Assembly (NCBI GenBank): GCA_003482905.1
Contig: DMXM01000024.1
Coordinates: forward strand, 1 to 31,670
Direction: 5' to 3'
From: Elusimicrobiota bacterium
GTDB taxonomy: Bacteria; Elusimicrobiota; Elusimicrobia; Elusimicrobiales; UBA9959
DNA: 31,670 bases
Below the pieces are notes generated by a model, which was not told where the DNA came from, searched no databases, and saw only the letters and a list, made by a program, of their open reading frames with translations. The translations under genes were made by a program, and so were the position numbers. Positions 22,195-29,796 of this stretch are shown here, in pieces; positions within the stretch are counted from its first letter, which is position 1, and each line of letters opens with the position of its first letter.

Positions 22195-24678
22195 TTAAAG
22201 CCATTTGTGCCTGGGGTAGCGGCGCGCCAGGGCTGGTTTCAGCTTTGGGTAGCTTTCGGCCCAGAAACTCTTAAGATCTTTTGTCACCTGTACCGGGCGC
22301 ATGGAGGGGGCCAGTATGTGCACCACCAGCGGCACCCGGCCCGCGGCCACGCGGGGCGTCTCCGTGACGGAGAACAGATCCTGTATCTTGGCTTCCAGGT
22401 ACGGTTCGCGGCCGCGTGGGTATTTTATTCTGGCCTTGCGGCCTCCCGGCATTTCCAGGCGCGCCGGTGCGTGCCGGTCTATCAGCCTTACTTTGTCCCA
22501 GCCGAACCATTCCTGCAGGGTGGGCATTATGGGGCGGGTTTTAGCTTCGGCCACGCTGCGCGCCCCCGAACAGATCTCCGCGATAATGAGCTTAATGTCC
22601 TCCCCGCTCAGCGGTTCTATGCCGAGATCGGGGCAGGCCTTGGCCAGGAATTCCACCCTGGCCAGCCATTCGTCCACTTCCTCGTCCCAGTGCTGCAGTT
22701 TATGCCTGCCGCTCAGGAATTCCCCGGTTATCAGGTCCGAGGACGGCTTGTCCGGCCTGGCGGCGGCGATCTCGCGCCGTATGGTTATGCCGCGGTAAAG
22801 CGTAAGGGTCTCGGTAACCGGGGTCAGCATGTTCTTGTCCAGCGCCGGGCGGGAAAGAGTCTCTATATCGGACGGGAAGGCCTCCTGCAGCCATTCCTCT
22901 TTTATTTCCGCCGCGAAGGAGAGCGTTATGTCGGCGCCGCCTTTCTGCAGGCTTTCGAGGGCTTCCCCGGCGCAGATCAAAGGCGCGCCGGCCGCGGCGC
23001 TCCCGGGGCTAAGCCGCGCCCGCCGGTTGCCGGGCAGCTGGTAGCGTCCTTTTTCCGCCGAGAACAGGGCCGCCACGCGGTCCGGGAAGGCCCGCATGAA
23101 GCATTTGGCGGCCAGACCCACGTTGCCGCCGCCTTGGGCCGAACCTCCGGCCAGGCGCCGCGCCAGCCGCCAGGCGTCGCGCGCGGCGGCGTGTTTGACT
23201 CCGGCGCGCTGGCAGGTATAGGGGTCGAAATCAGAATTGGCGCAAAATTCCAGGGCCTTTATAACGGCGGCCAGGTCCGAGCGAAGCTCGGCGTAGCGGT
23301 TCTCCGCGCCGCGGCCTTCGTTGAGCCAGAGGCCGCGCCCCTGCGCGGCGGCGGCTATAAGCGCGCATTCGTAGGCGCAGCCCAGTCTGACCGCTTCCAC
23401 CATCATGCGCGAGTAGCGCGGGTGCAGGGGATATCTGGCCATGGCCCGCCCGTCGGCGGTAAGCTTCCCTCCGGGCGCGGTCGCCCCGAGTTCCAGCAGC
23501 AGGTTTTCGGCGCGCTTTGCGTCCTGCGCATCGGGCAGGTCCAGCCAGCGCAGCGCGTTAAAATCACCGAAGCCGCAGGCCTTCAGGGTCAGCAGAGCTT
23601 CGGAAATGTCGATGCGCAATATTTCAGGCTCCAGCGCCAGGGGGCGGCCGGCGTTCTCCCGCTCGGTCCAGAGCCGCGCGCAAACCCCGGGGCCCGTGCG
23701 GCCCGCGCGGCCGGCGCGCTGCACGGCGGAGGGGGCCGCGATGTTTTCTGTGAAGAGGGTGTTTATGCCGCGCGCCCCGTCATAACGGGCCACGCGGGCC
23801 AGGCCGCTGTCCACCACCGCGGTAATGCCTTCTATGGTAAGGGAGGTTTCGGCTATATTGGTGGCTATTATTATTTTGCGCCTGGCGGAGGGCGCCAGCG
23901 CGGCGTCCTGGTCGCGCGGCGGCATGTCGCCGTGCAGCGGCATTACGGCAAAGCCGGCCAGCGCCGGTAGTTTAGCCAGCTCCGCCGCCGTGCGGTTGAT
24001 CTCGAAGGCGCCGGGCATGAAGACCAGCGCATGGCCTTCCTTAACTGCGGGCAAGGCCTGCGCGCAGGTTCTTGCGGCGGCCTCCCAGGGCGGCAGTTTG
24101 GCGGTTTCCGGCCCGCAGTAGGCTATGGTGACGGGATAAGCGCGGCCCTCGGCCAAGATGGTCTCGCACGGGGCCATGTAGGCCGCCAGTCTATTTACGT
24201 CCAGGGTGGCGGACATCACTACCACCAGCAGGTCCGGCCGGGGGCCCAGCTGAAGGGCCAGGCAGGCGGCCAGGGTGAGGTCTCCGTGGATATGGCGCTC
24301 GTGGAATTCGTCCAGGATCACGGCGGAATATTTATTCAACTGCGGGTCGCTGACCAGCTCGCGCAGCAATATGCCCTCGGTCTCAAAAATAATGCGGGTC
24401 TTGGGGCCGGTCTTGTCCTCGAACCGCACCCTGTAGCCCACTTCTCCGCCGGCGGTCCCGCCGCGCTCCTTAGCCACGCGGTCGGCCAGCATGCGCGCGG
24501 CCAGGCGACGCGGCTCCAGCACGGCTATTTTGCCGGGGAGCTTGCTGCCGTCCAGCAGCAATTGCGGCACCTTGGTGGATTTGCCAGAGCCCGGGGGGGA
24601 GGAAATTATAAGCCTGCGGCTTGATGCCGCGGCCTTGATTATGCGCTCCGCGCTTTGAATTATCGGCAGCCTGTCCAT
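22195..24678 (-). CDS. hrpB: ATP-dependent helicase HrpB
   Basis: 827 aa, full length for HrpB, a DEAH/RHA-type superfamily 2 helicase. Seen: Walker A PPGSGKST (about 28-35), motif II DEFH (123-126), SAT (156-158), TNIAETSLTIEG and QRAGRAGRTGPG (320-331), then the helicase-associated and HrpB-specific C-terminal domains ending KPALARRYPRHKWL. The role is poorly understood in bacteria; RNA or RNP remodelling is assumed from the family. ATG 24678 has TAGAAT 7 nt upstream and no ribosome-binding site, consistent with a leaderless start, although read-through from the phosphatase-family gene 28 bp upstream is also possible. Confidence 0.96.
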   Translation of the reverse strand: MDRLPIIQSAERIIKAAASSRRLIISSPPGSGKSTKVPQLLLDGSKLPGKIAVLEPRRLAARMLADRVAKERGGTAGGEVGYRVRFEDKTGPKTRIIFETEGILLRELVSDPQLNKYSAVILDEFHERHIHGDLTLAACLALQLGPRPDLLVVVMSATLDVNRLAAYMAPCETILAEGRAYPVTIAYCGPETAKLPPWEAAARTCAQALPAVKEGHALVFMPGAFEINRTAAELAKLPALAGFAVMPLHGDMPPRDQDAALAPSARRKIIIATNIAETSLTIEGITAVVDSGLARVARYDGARGINTLFTENIAAPSAVQRAGRAGRTGPGVCARLWTERENAGRPLALEPEILRIDISEALLTLKACGFGDFNALRWLDLPDAQDAKRAENLLLELGATAPGGKLTADGRAMARYPLHPRYSRMMVEAVRLGCAYECALIAAAAQGRGLWLNEGRGAENRYAELRSDLAAVIKALEFCANSDFDPYTCQRAGVKHAAARDAWRLARRLAGGSAQGGGNVGLAAKCFMRAFPDRVAALFSAEKGRYQLPGNRRARLSPGSAAAGAPLICAGEALESLQKGGADITLSFAAEIKEEWLQEAFPSDIETLSRPALDKNMLTPVTETLTLYRGITIRREIAAARPDKPSSDLITGEFLSGRHKLQHWDEEVDEWLARVEFLAKACPDLGIEPLSGEDIKLIIAEICSGARSVAEAKTRPIMPTLQEWFGWDKVRLIDRHAPARLEMPGGRKARIKYPRGREPYLEAKIQDLFSVTETPRVAAGRVPLVVHILAPSMRPVQVTKDLKSFWAESYPKLKPALARRYPRHKWL

Positions 24679-24685
24679 TCAGACT

Positions 24686-24691
24686 ATTCTA
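24686..24691 (-). promoter_or_regulatory. Candidate -10 element of hrpB
   Basis: TAGAAT on the minus strand, 7 nt before the hrpB ATG, inside the 28-bp gap after the upstream gene. No -35 matches. Listed because the spacing equals that at five other genes here. Confidence 0.4.
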
Positions 24692-24706
24692 TAAAAAGCG
24701 CAAAGC

Positions 24707-25465
24707 TTATTGTGGTTCCCAGACGTATTCGGCCTCGGCTAGGAAGGCGGCGTGGTCCGAGATGTCCCTCCACGGGCCCTTATTGAGTACCTGCGCTTTA
24801 AGAACTTTGAAGCCCCGCAGGTATATCCGGTCCAGCGGCAGGGCGGGCAGCATAGCGGGGAAGGTGCGCAGCTTGCGGCCGTACATTTCCAGCCCGGCGT
24901 CCTTCATCATCAGCCGTGTTTCCAGTTCGTCCTTCCTGTTCTTGCGCCATTCGTTGAAGTCGCCGGCCACTATCACCGGCTCCGTGTCCGGCACCACGCG
25001 CTGTATGAATTCCCGTATTTTGGCGAACTGTCTGCGCCGCGAGGCGCACAGCAGGCCGAGGTGCACGCAGACGCAGTGCAGCGGCGGTTTCTTTTCCGGC
25101 AGCTGCACCCTGGCGTAAAGCAGCCCCCTTTTCTCCACGCGGTTGGTGGAGATATCCAGCCTTTCCGAATGGAGAATGGGGAAGCGGGAAAGTATGGCGT
25201 TGCCGTGGTGGCCGGCGGTGTAGACGGCGTTCTTCCCGTAGGCGTGGCTGAACCCGGACCTTTCCGCCATGTACTCGTGCTGCGGCTTCGCCGGCCAGCC
25301 AAAATATTTCTCGGCATGGCGGAGGTTCTGCCCCACCACTTCCTGCATGAAGACGATGTCGGCCCCGGAAGTATGCACGCATTCGCGCAGTTCGGGCAGC
25401 GCAAAGCGCTTATTGAGCGCTGAAAAGCCCTTGTGCGCGTTAATGGTCAAGAAACTAAGTTTCAT
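24707..25465 (-). CDS. Endonuclease/exonuclease/phosphatase (EEP) family protein
   Basis: 252 aa from ATG 25465, which has GGGGGAG as ribosome-binding site; the longer frame upstream crosses the ahcY terminator. EEP-fold motifs are all visible: LTINAHKG (start Asn), FMQEVVG (metal Glu), HGNAILSRFPI, VCVHLGL (catalytic His), AGDFNEW (Asp/Asn), LPLDRIYLRG and SDHAAFLAE (terminal Asp-His). The GNAILSRFPI and HLGL forms resemble the phosphodiesterase/sphingomyelinase-like and YbhP-like branch rather than ExoIII. There is no signal peptide, so it is cytoplasmic. The substrate is unknown; nucleic acid or a phospholipid headgroup are both possible. It lies between ahcY and hrpB on the same strand, separated from ahcY by a terminator. 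Confidence 0.88.
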   Translation of the reverse strand: MKLSFLTINAHKGFSALNKRFALPELRECVHTSGADIVFMQEVVGQNLRHAEKYFGWPAKPQHEYMAERSGFSHAYGKNAVYTAGHHGNAILSRFPILHSERLDISTNRVEKRGLLYARVQLPEKKPPLHCVCVHLGLLCASRRRQFAKIREFIQRVVPDTEPVIVAGDFNEWRKNRKDELETRLMMKDAGLEMYGRKLRTFPAMLPALPLDRIYLRGFKVLKAQVLNKGPWRDISDHAAFLAEAEYVWEPQ

Positions 25466-25492
25466 TGCTCCCCCACGGGTATGATAACAAAA

Positions 25493-25518
25493 AAAGCCCG
25501 GGTTTTGGCCCGGGCTTT
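25493..25518 (-). terminator. Intrinsic terminator after ahcY
   Basis: A 10-bp stem AAAGCCCGGG/CCCGGGCTTT with a 6-nt loop. On the minus strand it is followed by a continuous run of seven T, the proper direction to end the ahcY transcript before the EEP-family gene. Confidence 0.9.
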
Positions 25519-25524
25519 GTTCGC

Positions 25525-25582
25525 AGCGTAAGTGAGGCTCAACCTCAATTTCTCCGAGGTTGAGCCTCCACCTTGTTACGCT
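25525..25582. repeat. Two-level hairpin in the 3' region of ahcY
   Basis: A perfect 13-bp inner stem (25534-25546 with 25556-25568, loop of 9) is enclosed by a 7-bp outer pair AGCGTAA/TTACGCT (25525-25531, 25576-25582) that touches the ahcY stop codon. There is no T run after it, so it is not the terminator itself, which follows about 10 bp later. It may protect the mRNA 3' end or be a small repeat element. Confidence 0.7.
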
Positions 25583-27021
25583 TAGTAGCGGTAATGGTCC
25601 GGTTTGTAAGGGCCTTCTGTCTTCACGCCGATATATTCGGCCTGGGACTTGGTGAGTTTGGTCAGCTTTACGCCAATTTTCTCCAGGTGCAGGCGGGCCA
25701 CTTCCTCGTCTAAGTGCTTGGGCAGGCGGTACACGCCCACGGCCATCTGCTTGGTCCACAGCTCCAGCTGGGCCAGCGTCTGGTTGGAGAAGGAATTGCT
25801 CATGACGAACGACGGGTGGCCCTTGGCGCAGCCCAGGTTCACCAGGCGGCCTTCTGCCAGCAGGTAGATGGCTTTGTTGCCGGGCAGGTCGAAGCGGTCC
25901 ACCTGGGGTTTAATGTTGACCATCTTCACTCCCTTGGCGTTCTTCAGGGCTTCAACCTGTATTTCGTTGTCGAAGTGGCCGATATTGCAGACTATGGCCT
26001 GGTCCTTCATCTTGAGCATATGCTCGAGCCGGATAATGTCCTTGTTGCCGGTGGTGGTGACGTAAACGTCTCCCACGCCCAGGGTGTCTTCAACGGTGGT
26101 CACTTCGAAACCTTCCATAGCGGCCTGCAGCGCGCAGATAGGGTCTATTTCGGTGACTATCACGCGCGCGCCGAAGCCGCGCAGCGAGCGGGCCGAGCCT
26201 TTGCCTACGTCGCCGTAGCCGCAGACCACGCAGACCTTGCCGGCTATCATAACGTCGGTGGCGCGCTTTATGCCGTCCGCCAGGGACTCGCGGCAGCCGT
26301 AGAGGTTGTCGAACTTTGATTTGGTGACGGAATCGTTGACGTTGATGGCGGGCACCATAAGTGTGCCGGCTTCGTGCATCTGGTACAGGCGGTGAACGCC
26401 GGTGGTGGTCTCTTCCGAGACGCCCTTCCAGTCCTTCACGGCCAGATGCCAGCGCTTAGGCGAAGACTTGAGGATGGCTTTCAGGCATTTGTTCAGTTCC
26501 TGCTCGTCCTCGCAGTCGGCTTTTGCGTCGAGTATTTTTGCGTTCTTCTCCGCTGCCACGCCGCGGTGCATCATCATGGTGGCGTCGCCGCCGTCGTCCA
26601 CTATCAGGTGGGGGCCTTTGCCGCCGCCGAAGTCCAGCGCGCGCTCGGTGCACCACCAGTATTCGGCCAGGGTCTCGCCTTTCCAGGCGAATACTGGGAT
26701 GCCGGTGGCGGCTATGGCCGCGGCGGCCTGGTCGCTGGTGGAGAATATGTTGCAGGAGCACCAGCGCACCTCGGCGCCGAGAGCCGCCAGCGTCTCTATA
26801 AGGACGGCGGTCTGGGTGGTCATGTGCAGTGATCCCATTACGCGGGCGCCTTTAAGGGGTTTTTTTGACGCGAATTTCTCGCGTATGGACATCAGGCCGG
26901 GCATTTCTTTTTCCGCTATTTCTATCTCGCGGCGGCCCCAGGCGGCAAGGCCCATGTCTTTCACTTTGAAATCATTTTTCATGGCGTTGTTCGTCTTCCT
27001 TTTTTTAGTTGTGGTTTCCAT
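25582..27021 (-). CDS. ahcY: S-adenosylhomocysteinase
   Basis: 479 aa. It hydrolyses S-adenosylhomocysteine to adenosine and homocysteine in the methyl cycle. Seen: GSLHMTTQTAVLIETL near the N-terminus, WCSCNIFSTSDQAAAA, INVNDSVTKSKFDNLYGCRESL, NAD-binding VVCGYGDVGKGSA, IGHFDNEIQ, and the classical C-terminus ending KPDHYRY. Length and motifs are complete. The first 13 residues METTTKKRKTNNA precede an internal Met, but ATG 27021 is favoured because TATAAT ends 6 nt before it with no Shine-Dalgarno, as at several genes here. It is divergent from the acid phosphatase gene, and followed by a hairpin and terminator. It is probably monocistronic. Confidence 0.97.
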   Translation of the reverse strand: METTTKKRKTNNAMKNDFKVKDMGLAAWGRREIEIAEKEMPGLMSIREKFASKKPLKGARVMGSLHMTTQTAVLIETLAALGAEVRWCSCNIFSTSDQAAAAIAATGIPVFAWKGETLAEYWWCTERALDFGGGKGPHLIVDDGGDATMMMHRGVAAEKNAKILDAKADCEDEQELNKCLKAILKSSPKRWHLAVKDWKGVSEETTTGVHRLYQMHEAGTLMVPAINVNDSVTKSKFDNLYGCRESLADGIKRATDVMIAGKVCVVCGYGDVGKGSARSLRGFGARVIVTEIDPICALQAAMEGFEVTTVEDTLGVGDVYVTTTGNKDIIRLEHMLKMKDQAIVCNIGHFDNEIQVEALKNAKGVKMVNIKPQVDRFDLPGNKAIYLLAEGRLVNLGCAKGHPSFVMSNSFSNQTLAQLELWTKQMAVGVYRLPKHLDEEVARLHLEKIGVKLTKLTKSQAEYIGVKTEGPYKPDHYRY

Positions 27022-27027
27022 ATCGTA

Positions 27028-27033
27028 ATTATA
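27028..27033 (-). promoter_or_regulatory. -10 element of ahcY
   Basis: A perfect TATAAT on the minus strand, 6 nt before the ahcY ATG, with no ribosome-binding site between and no recognisable -35. It lies within the 92-bp divergent gap with the acid phosphatase gene. Confidence 0.62.
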
Positions 27034-27101
27034 TCCTTTTTTTCGGCTATTGCGGGAGGTGCGGCGGGCGGTCCCGCCTGCAGTAACGCTCTCCTGTTTT
27101 G

Positions 27102-27107
27102 TACAAT
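27102..27107 (+). promoter_or_regulatory. -10 element of the acid phosphatase/MATE operon
   Basis: TACAAT, 6 nt before the ATG at 27114. The hexamer and spacing are the same as at 20659. No -35 and no Shine-Dalgarno are seen; a leaderless mRNA is predicted. Confidence 0.57.
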
Positions 27108-27113
27108 TGACCT

Positions 27114-27812
27114 ATGAGCGATAAAAAAGCGCTGTTGATCCTTGCGGTCGCGTTCCTGTTCCCCGGCCCCGGCTTTTCGGCCGATTGGGTAATCCCGCGT
27201 ACTACCTATTATATAACTGCCGACCAGCAGAAATTCCCGGATTTCCCCGCGCCGCCAGCGGACGGATCCAAGACCGACGGGGCCGACCTGGCCGCGCTGG
27301 TGGATTGGCAGGCCAAACGCACTACGGAGCAGTGCGCCAAGGCGAATAGCGCGGCGCATGCCGGCTTTGAGGAGTTCTTCGGGGACACCAGCCCTTTTCC
27401 GCGCCCGCTGCCCGAAGCCGCCGCCGTAATATTTAAGCGGGTCAAGACCGAGACCGACGGGGCCGCCGCGGAGGTAAAAGAACTGTTTAAAAGGCCGCGG
27501 CCTTTCCTGCGTTCGGCGCGACTCGAGCCCTGCCTGGGGAGAGTGGGCGGCCTGTCCTACCCCAGCGGCCACGCCACCATATCCAGGCTGTTCGCGCTGA
27601 TGCTGGCCGACTTGGCGCCGTCGAGGAAGAAGGAGTTCTTCGCCCGCGCGGACGAAGCGGGGCTGGACCGGGTGATCGGCGGGGTACATCACCCGTCGGA
27701 CATAGTTGCGGGCAAGCTATTGGCCGACAAGCTCTACCGGAAGTATAAAAAGAGCCCCGCTTTCCGGGCCGATATGAAAACACTGCGGGGCCTGCTGGAG
27801 AATAAACGTTAA
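27114..27812 (+). CDS. Periplasmic PAP2-type acid phosphatase
   Basis: 232 aa with signal peptide (KKALLILAVAFLFPGPGFSA). The motifs KELFKRPRPF, GLSYPSGHATISRL and LDRVIGGVHHPSDIVAG are the KX6RP, PSGH and RX5HXXXD signatures, in the arrangement of soluble class A non-specific acid phosphatases (PhoN-like) rather than the membrane PAP2 type at 14439. It probably releases phosphate from organic monoesters in the periplasm. The ATG sits 6 nt behind TACAAT without a ribosome-binding site. The stop is directly followed by the MATE start (TAA then ATG, zero gap). Confidence 0.88.
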   Translation: MSDKKALLILAVAFLFPGPGFSADWVIPRTTYYITADQQKFPDFPAPPADGSKTDGADLAALVDWQAKRTTEQCAKANSAAHAGFEEFFGDTSPFPRPLPEAAAVIFKRVKTETDGAAAEVKELFKRPRPFLRSARLEPCLGRVGGLSYPSGHATISRLFALMLADLAPSRKKEFFARADEAGLDRVIGGVHHPSDIVAGKLLADKLYRKYKKSPAFRADMKTLRGLLENKR

Positions 27813-29213
27813 ATGAAAGACCTCACTACCGGGCCCGAAGGCCGGCTGATCTGGAATTTCACCGTGCCCATGCTTATCGGCAATATCTTCCAGCAGTCTT
27901 ACAACGTTGTGGACAGTATCATCGTAGGGCGGGTGGTGGGCAAGTCCGCGCTGGCCGCCGTGGGCGCCAGTTTCCCCATAATCTTTCTGCTGGTGGCGCT
28001 TATTATGGGCGCCACCATGGGCTTCTCCATACTTATATCGCAGTTCTTCGGCGCCAGGGATATGGCCCGCGTGCGCCGGACCATAGACACGGCCTATCTC
28101 TTTCTGTTCTTCTCTTCACTGCTTATGACCGGCCTGGGGCTGGCCTTCGCGGAGCCGATCCTCATGCTGTTGAACACCCCGGCCGAAATACTTCCCTCCG
28201 CGCTGGTCTTCCTGCGCATCACCTTCGGCGGGCTGGTCTTCCTTTTCGGCTACAATTCCATAAGCGCCGTGCTGCGCGGCCTGGGGGATTCAAAGACGCC
28301 GCTTTATTTCCTGGTCTTTTCCACCATGCTCAACGTGGCGCTGGTGCTGATCTTTGTGACCGTGCTGCGCTGGGGCATAGCCGGTTCGGCCTGGGCAACG
28401 GTAATAGCGCAGGCCGTTTCATTCCTGCTGGCGGTGGCCTATCTCAACAAAAAACACCCGGTGCTGAAGTTCAGGGTGAAAGGCTTCGTGTTCGACCGGG
28501 AGATCCTGAAGAAAAGCCTGGCCATAGGCCTGCCGTCGGGAATTCAGCAGATGCTGGTGGCCGGCGGCATGATGGCGGTGACGCGCCTGGTGAACGGTTT
28601 CGGCACGGACGCCGTCGCCGCCTTTACCGCGGCCGGCCGCGTGGACACCTTCGCCGTGATGCCGGCCATGAGCCTGTCGGCGGCCATTTCCACCTTCGTT
28701 GGGCAGAATATAGGCGCCGGCAAGATGGAGCGCGTTAAGAAGGGGCTGAAAATGGCCCTTTATATCTCGGGCGCCACTTCCCTGCTTACCACGCTGGCGG
28801 TGGTGGTTTTCGGCTGGCACCTCATCTCCATGTTCAATTCCGACCCGGCGGTAATAGCCATCGGCAGCCGCTACCTGCTTATAGTGGGCAGTTTTTATAT
28901 CGTGTTCTCCAGCATGTTCGTGGTGAACGGCGCCCTGCGGGGCGCCGGGGACACGTTCGTGCCCATGCTGGTGACCGTACTTGCCCTGTGGGGGATAAGG
29001 GTGCCGGTTTCGGTTTACCTGTCCGGGCGCATCGGCACGGACGGGATCTGGTGGGGAATGCCGCTGGCCTGGTTGGCGGGGCTGACGCTGGCGTCGGCCT
29101 ACTACAGGACCGGCCGCTGGAAGCGCCTGGCCGCGGTAAAACGGCCGCAGGTACCAGCGCCGCCTGCGCCCCCGCAGGAAGAGGAAGCGGAGTGGAACGT
29201 CGCTAATTTCTGA
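27813..29213 (+). CDS. MATE-family multidrug/toxin exporter
   Basis: 466 aa, about 12 membrane helices in two similar halves. The start DLTTGPEGRLIWNFTVPMLIGNIFQQSYNVVDSIIVGRVVGKSALAAVGASFPI is the typical MATE opening, and the second half repeats it near GLPSGIQQMLVAGGMMAVTRLVNGFGTDAVAAFTAAGRV. This family exports drugs or metabolites by Na+ or H+ antiport. It ends in a short Pro/Glu-rich cytoplasmic tail (VPAPPAPPQEEEAEW). It is coupled to the acid phosphatase upstream (zero gap) and to the SUI1 gene downstream (8 bp), though no functional link is evident. Confidence 0.95.
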   Translation: MKDLTTGPEGRLIWNFTVPMLIGNIFQQSYNVVDSIIVGRVVGKSALAAVGASFPIIFLLVALIMGATMGFSILISQFFGARDMARVRRTIDTAYLFLFFSSLLMTGLGLAFAEPILMLLNTPAEILPSALVFLRITFGGLVFLFGYNSISAVLRGLGDSKTPLYFLVFSTMLNVALVLIFVTVLRWGIAGSAWATVIAQAVSFLLAVAYLNKKHPVLKFRVKGFVFDREILKKSLAIGLPSGIQQMLVAGGMMAVTRLVNGFGTDAVAAFTAAGRVDTFAVMPAMSLSAAISTFVGQNIGAGKMERVKKGLKMALYISGATSLLTTLAVVVFGWHLISMFNSDPAVIAIGSRYLLIVGSFYIVFSSMFVVNGALRGAGDTFVPMLVTVLALWGIRVPVSVYLSGRIGTDGIWWGMPLAWLAGLTLASAYYRTGRWKRLAAVKRPQVPAPPAPPQEEEAEWNVANF

Positions 29214-29221
29214 GGTGCCAT

Positions 29222-29581
29222 ATGTCCGACAATGACAGGCTGGTCTATTCCACCGGCCCCGACGGTAAAGTTAGCTGCCCCAACTGCGGCAAAACGCCTT
29301 GCGCCTGCCCTGAGGGGCTGGCCGGCGAACTCCGAAAAAGAACGCAGACCGAACCCGTACGGGTCTCCTTCCGGCGTACGGGCAAGGGCAGCGGGCTTAC
29401 GCTGGTGGAGAAACTGCCCATGCACCCGGCCGGCAAGGAAGAGCTGCTGAGGAAATTCAAGAAGCGGCTGGGCGTGGGCGGCACGGTGAAGGACGGCGTG
29501 CTGGAGATCCAGGGCGACCGCCGGGATTTTATCAAGACCGAACTGGAAGCCGCCGGCTACAAAGCAAGACTGATCGGCTGA
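29222..29581 (+). CDS. SUI1/eIF1-family translation factor (YciH-like)
   Basis: 119 aa. Residues 40-119 match the SUI1 fold: VRVSFRRTGKGSGLTLVEKL, then ELLRKFKKRLGVGGTVKDGVLEIQGDRRDFIKTELEAAGY. The GVGGT and IQGD motifs are canonical. The N-terminal 40 residues contain four cysteines (19, 22, 27, 29: CPNCGKTPCAC), which could bind zinc. Bacterial members are thought to influence start-site selection and, in E. coli, discriminate against non-canonical initiation; that is relevant because several genes here seem leaderless. It lies 8 bp after the MATE gene. Confidence 0.93.
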   Translation: MSDNDRLVYSTGPDGKVSCPNCGKTPCACPEGLAGELRKRTQTEPVRVSFRRTGKGSGLTLVEKLPMHPAGKEELLRKFKKRLGVGGTVKDGVLEIQGDRRDFIKTELEAAGYKARLIG

Positions 29582-29796
29582 CAAAAAAACAGGCCCCTTT
29601 TGACGCTTCCCCGCCCTGAAAAGCGCTAAAGGAGCCAGCCTCCTTTTAGCGGACGCTTTGGGGAAGGCCGGGAAAATGCTAAAATATAGTCTCGGCAGAC
29701 CCGGTTGGCTTGATTTCCTTTTATCCTGTCAGTTCCCGGCAAATTTTACTGCTAAGTGTCGTACATACAAAAAACCGCAAGGCGGGCCGTGCTTCT
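29582..29796. other. Intergenic region with hairpin and possible promoter
   Basis: 215 bp. An imperfect hairpin (CGCTAAAGGAG at 29624-29634 with CTCCTTTTAGCG at 29640-29651, one bulged T) lies 43 bp after the SUI1 stop and may end that transcript on either strand, although T runs are short. TATAGT at 29685-29690 is a candidate -10 for the ABC-F gene, giving a leader of about 100 nt; ABC-F genes are often controlled by leader attenuation, but I see no clear leader peptide. Confidence 0.4.

Noticed and set aside
22207..23970. 587-codon open frame antisense to hrpB
   Set aside because: It mirrors the HrpB gene, shows no protein-like motifs and results from GC-rich third positions. HrpB is certain.
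25466..25581. SAH riboswitch near ahcY
   Set aside because: The hairpins lie downstream of ahcY, not in its leader, and the ahcY leader seems absent.
25466..25759. Longer N-terminus for the EEP-family protein
   Set aside because: It would run through the ahcY terminator and into ahcY; ATG 25465 has a good ribosome-binding site and the family start.
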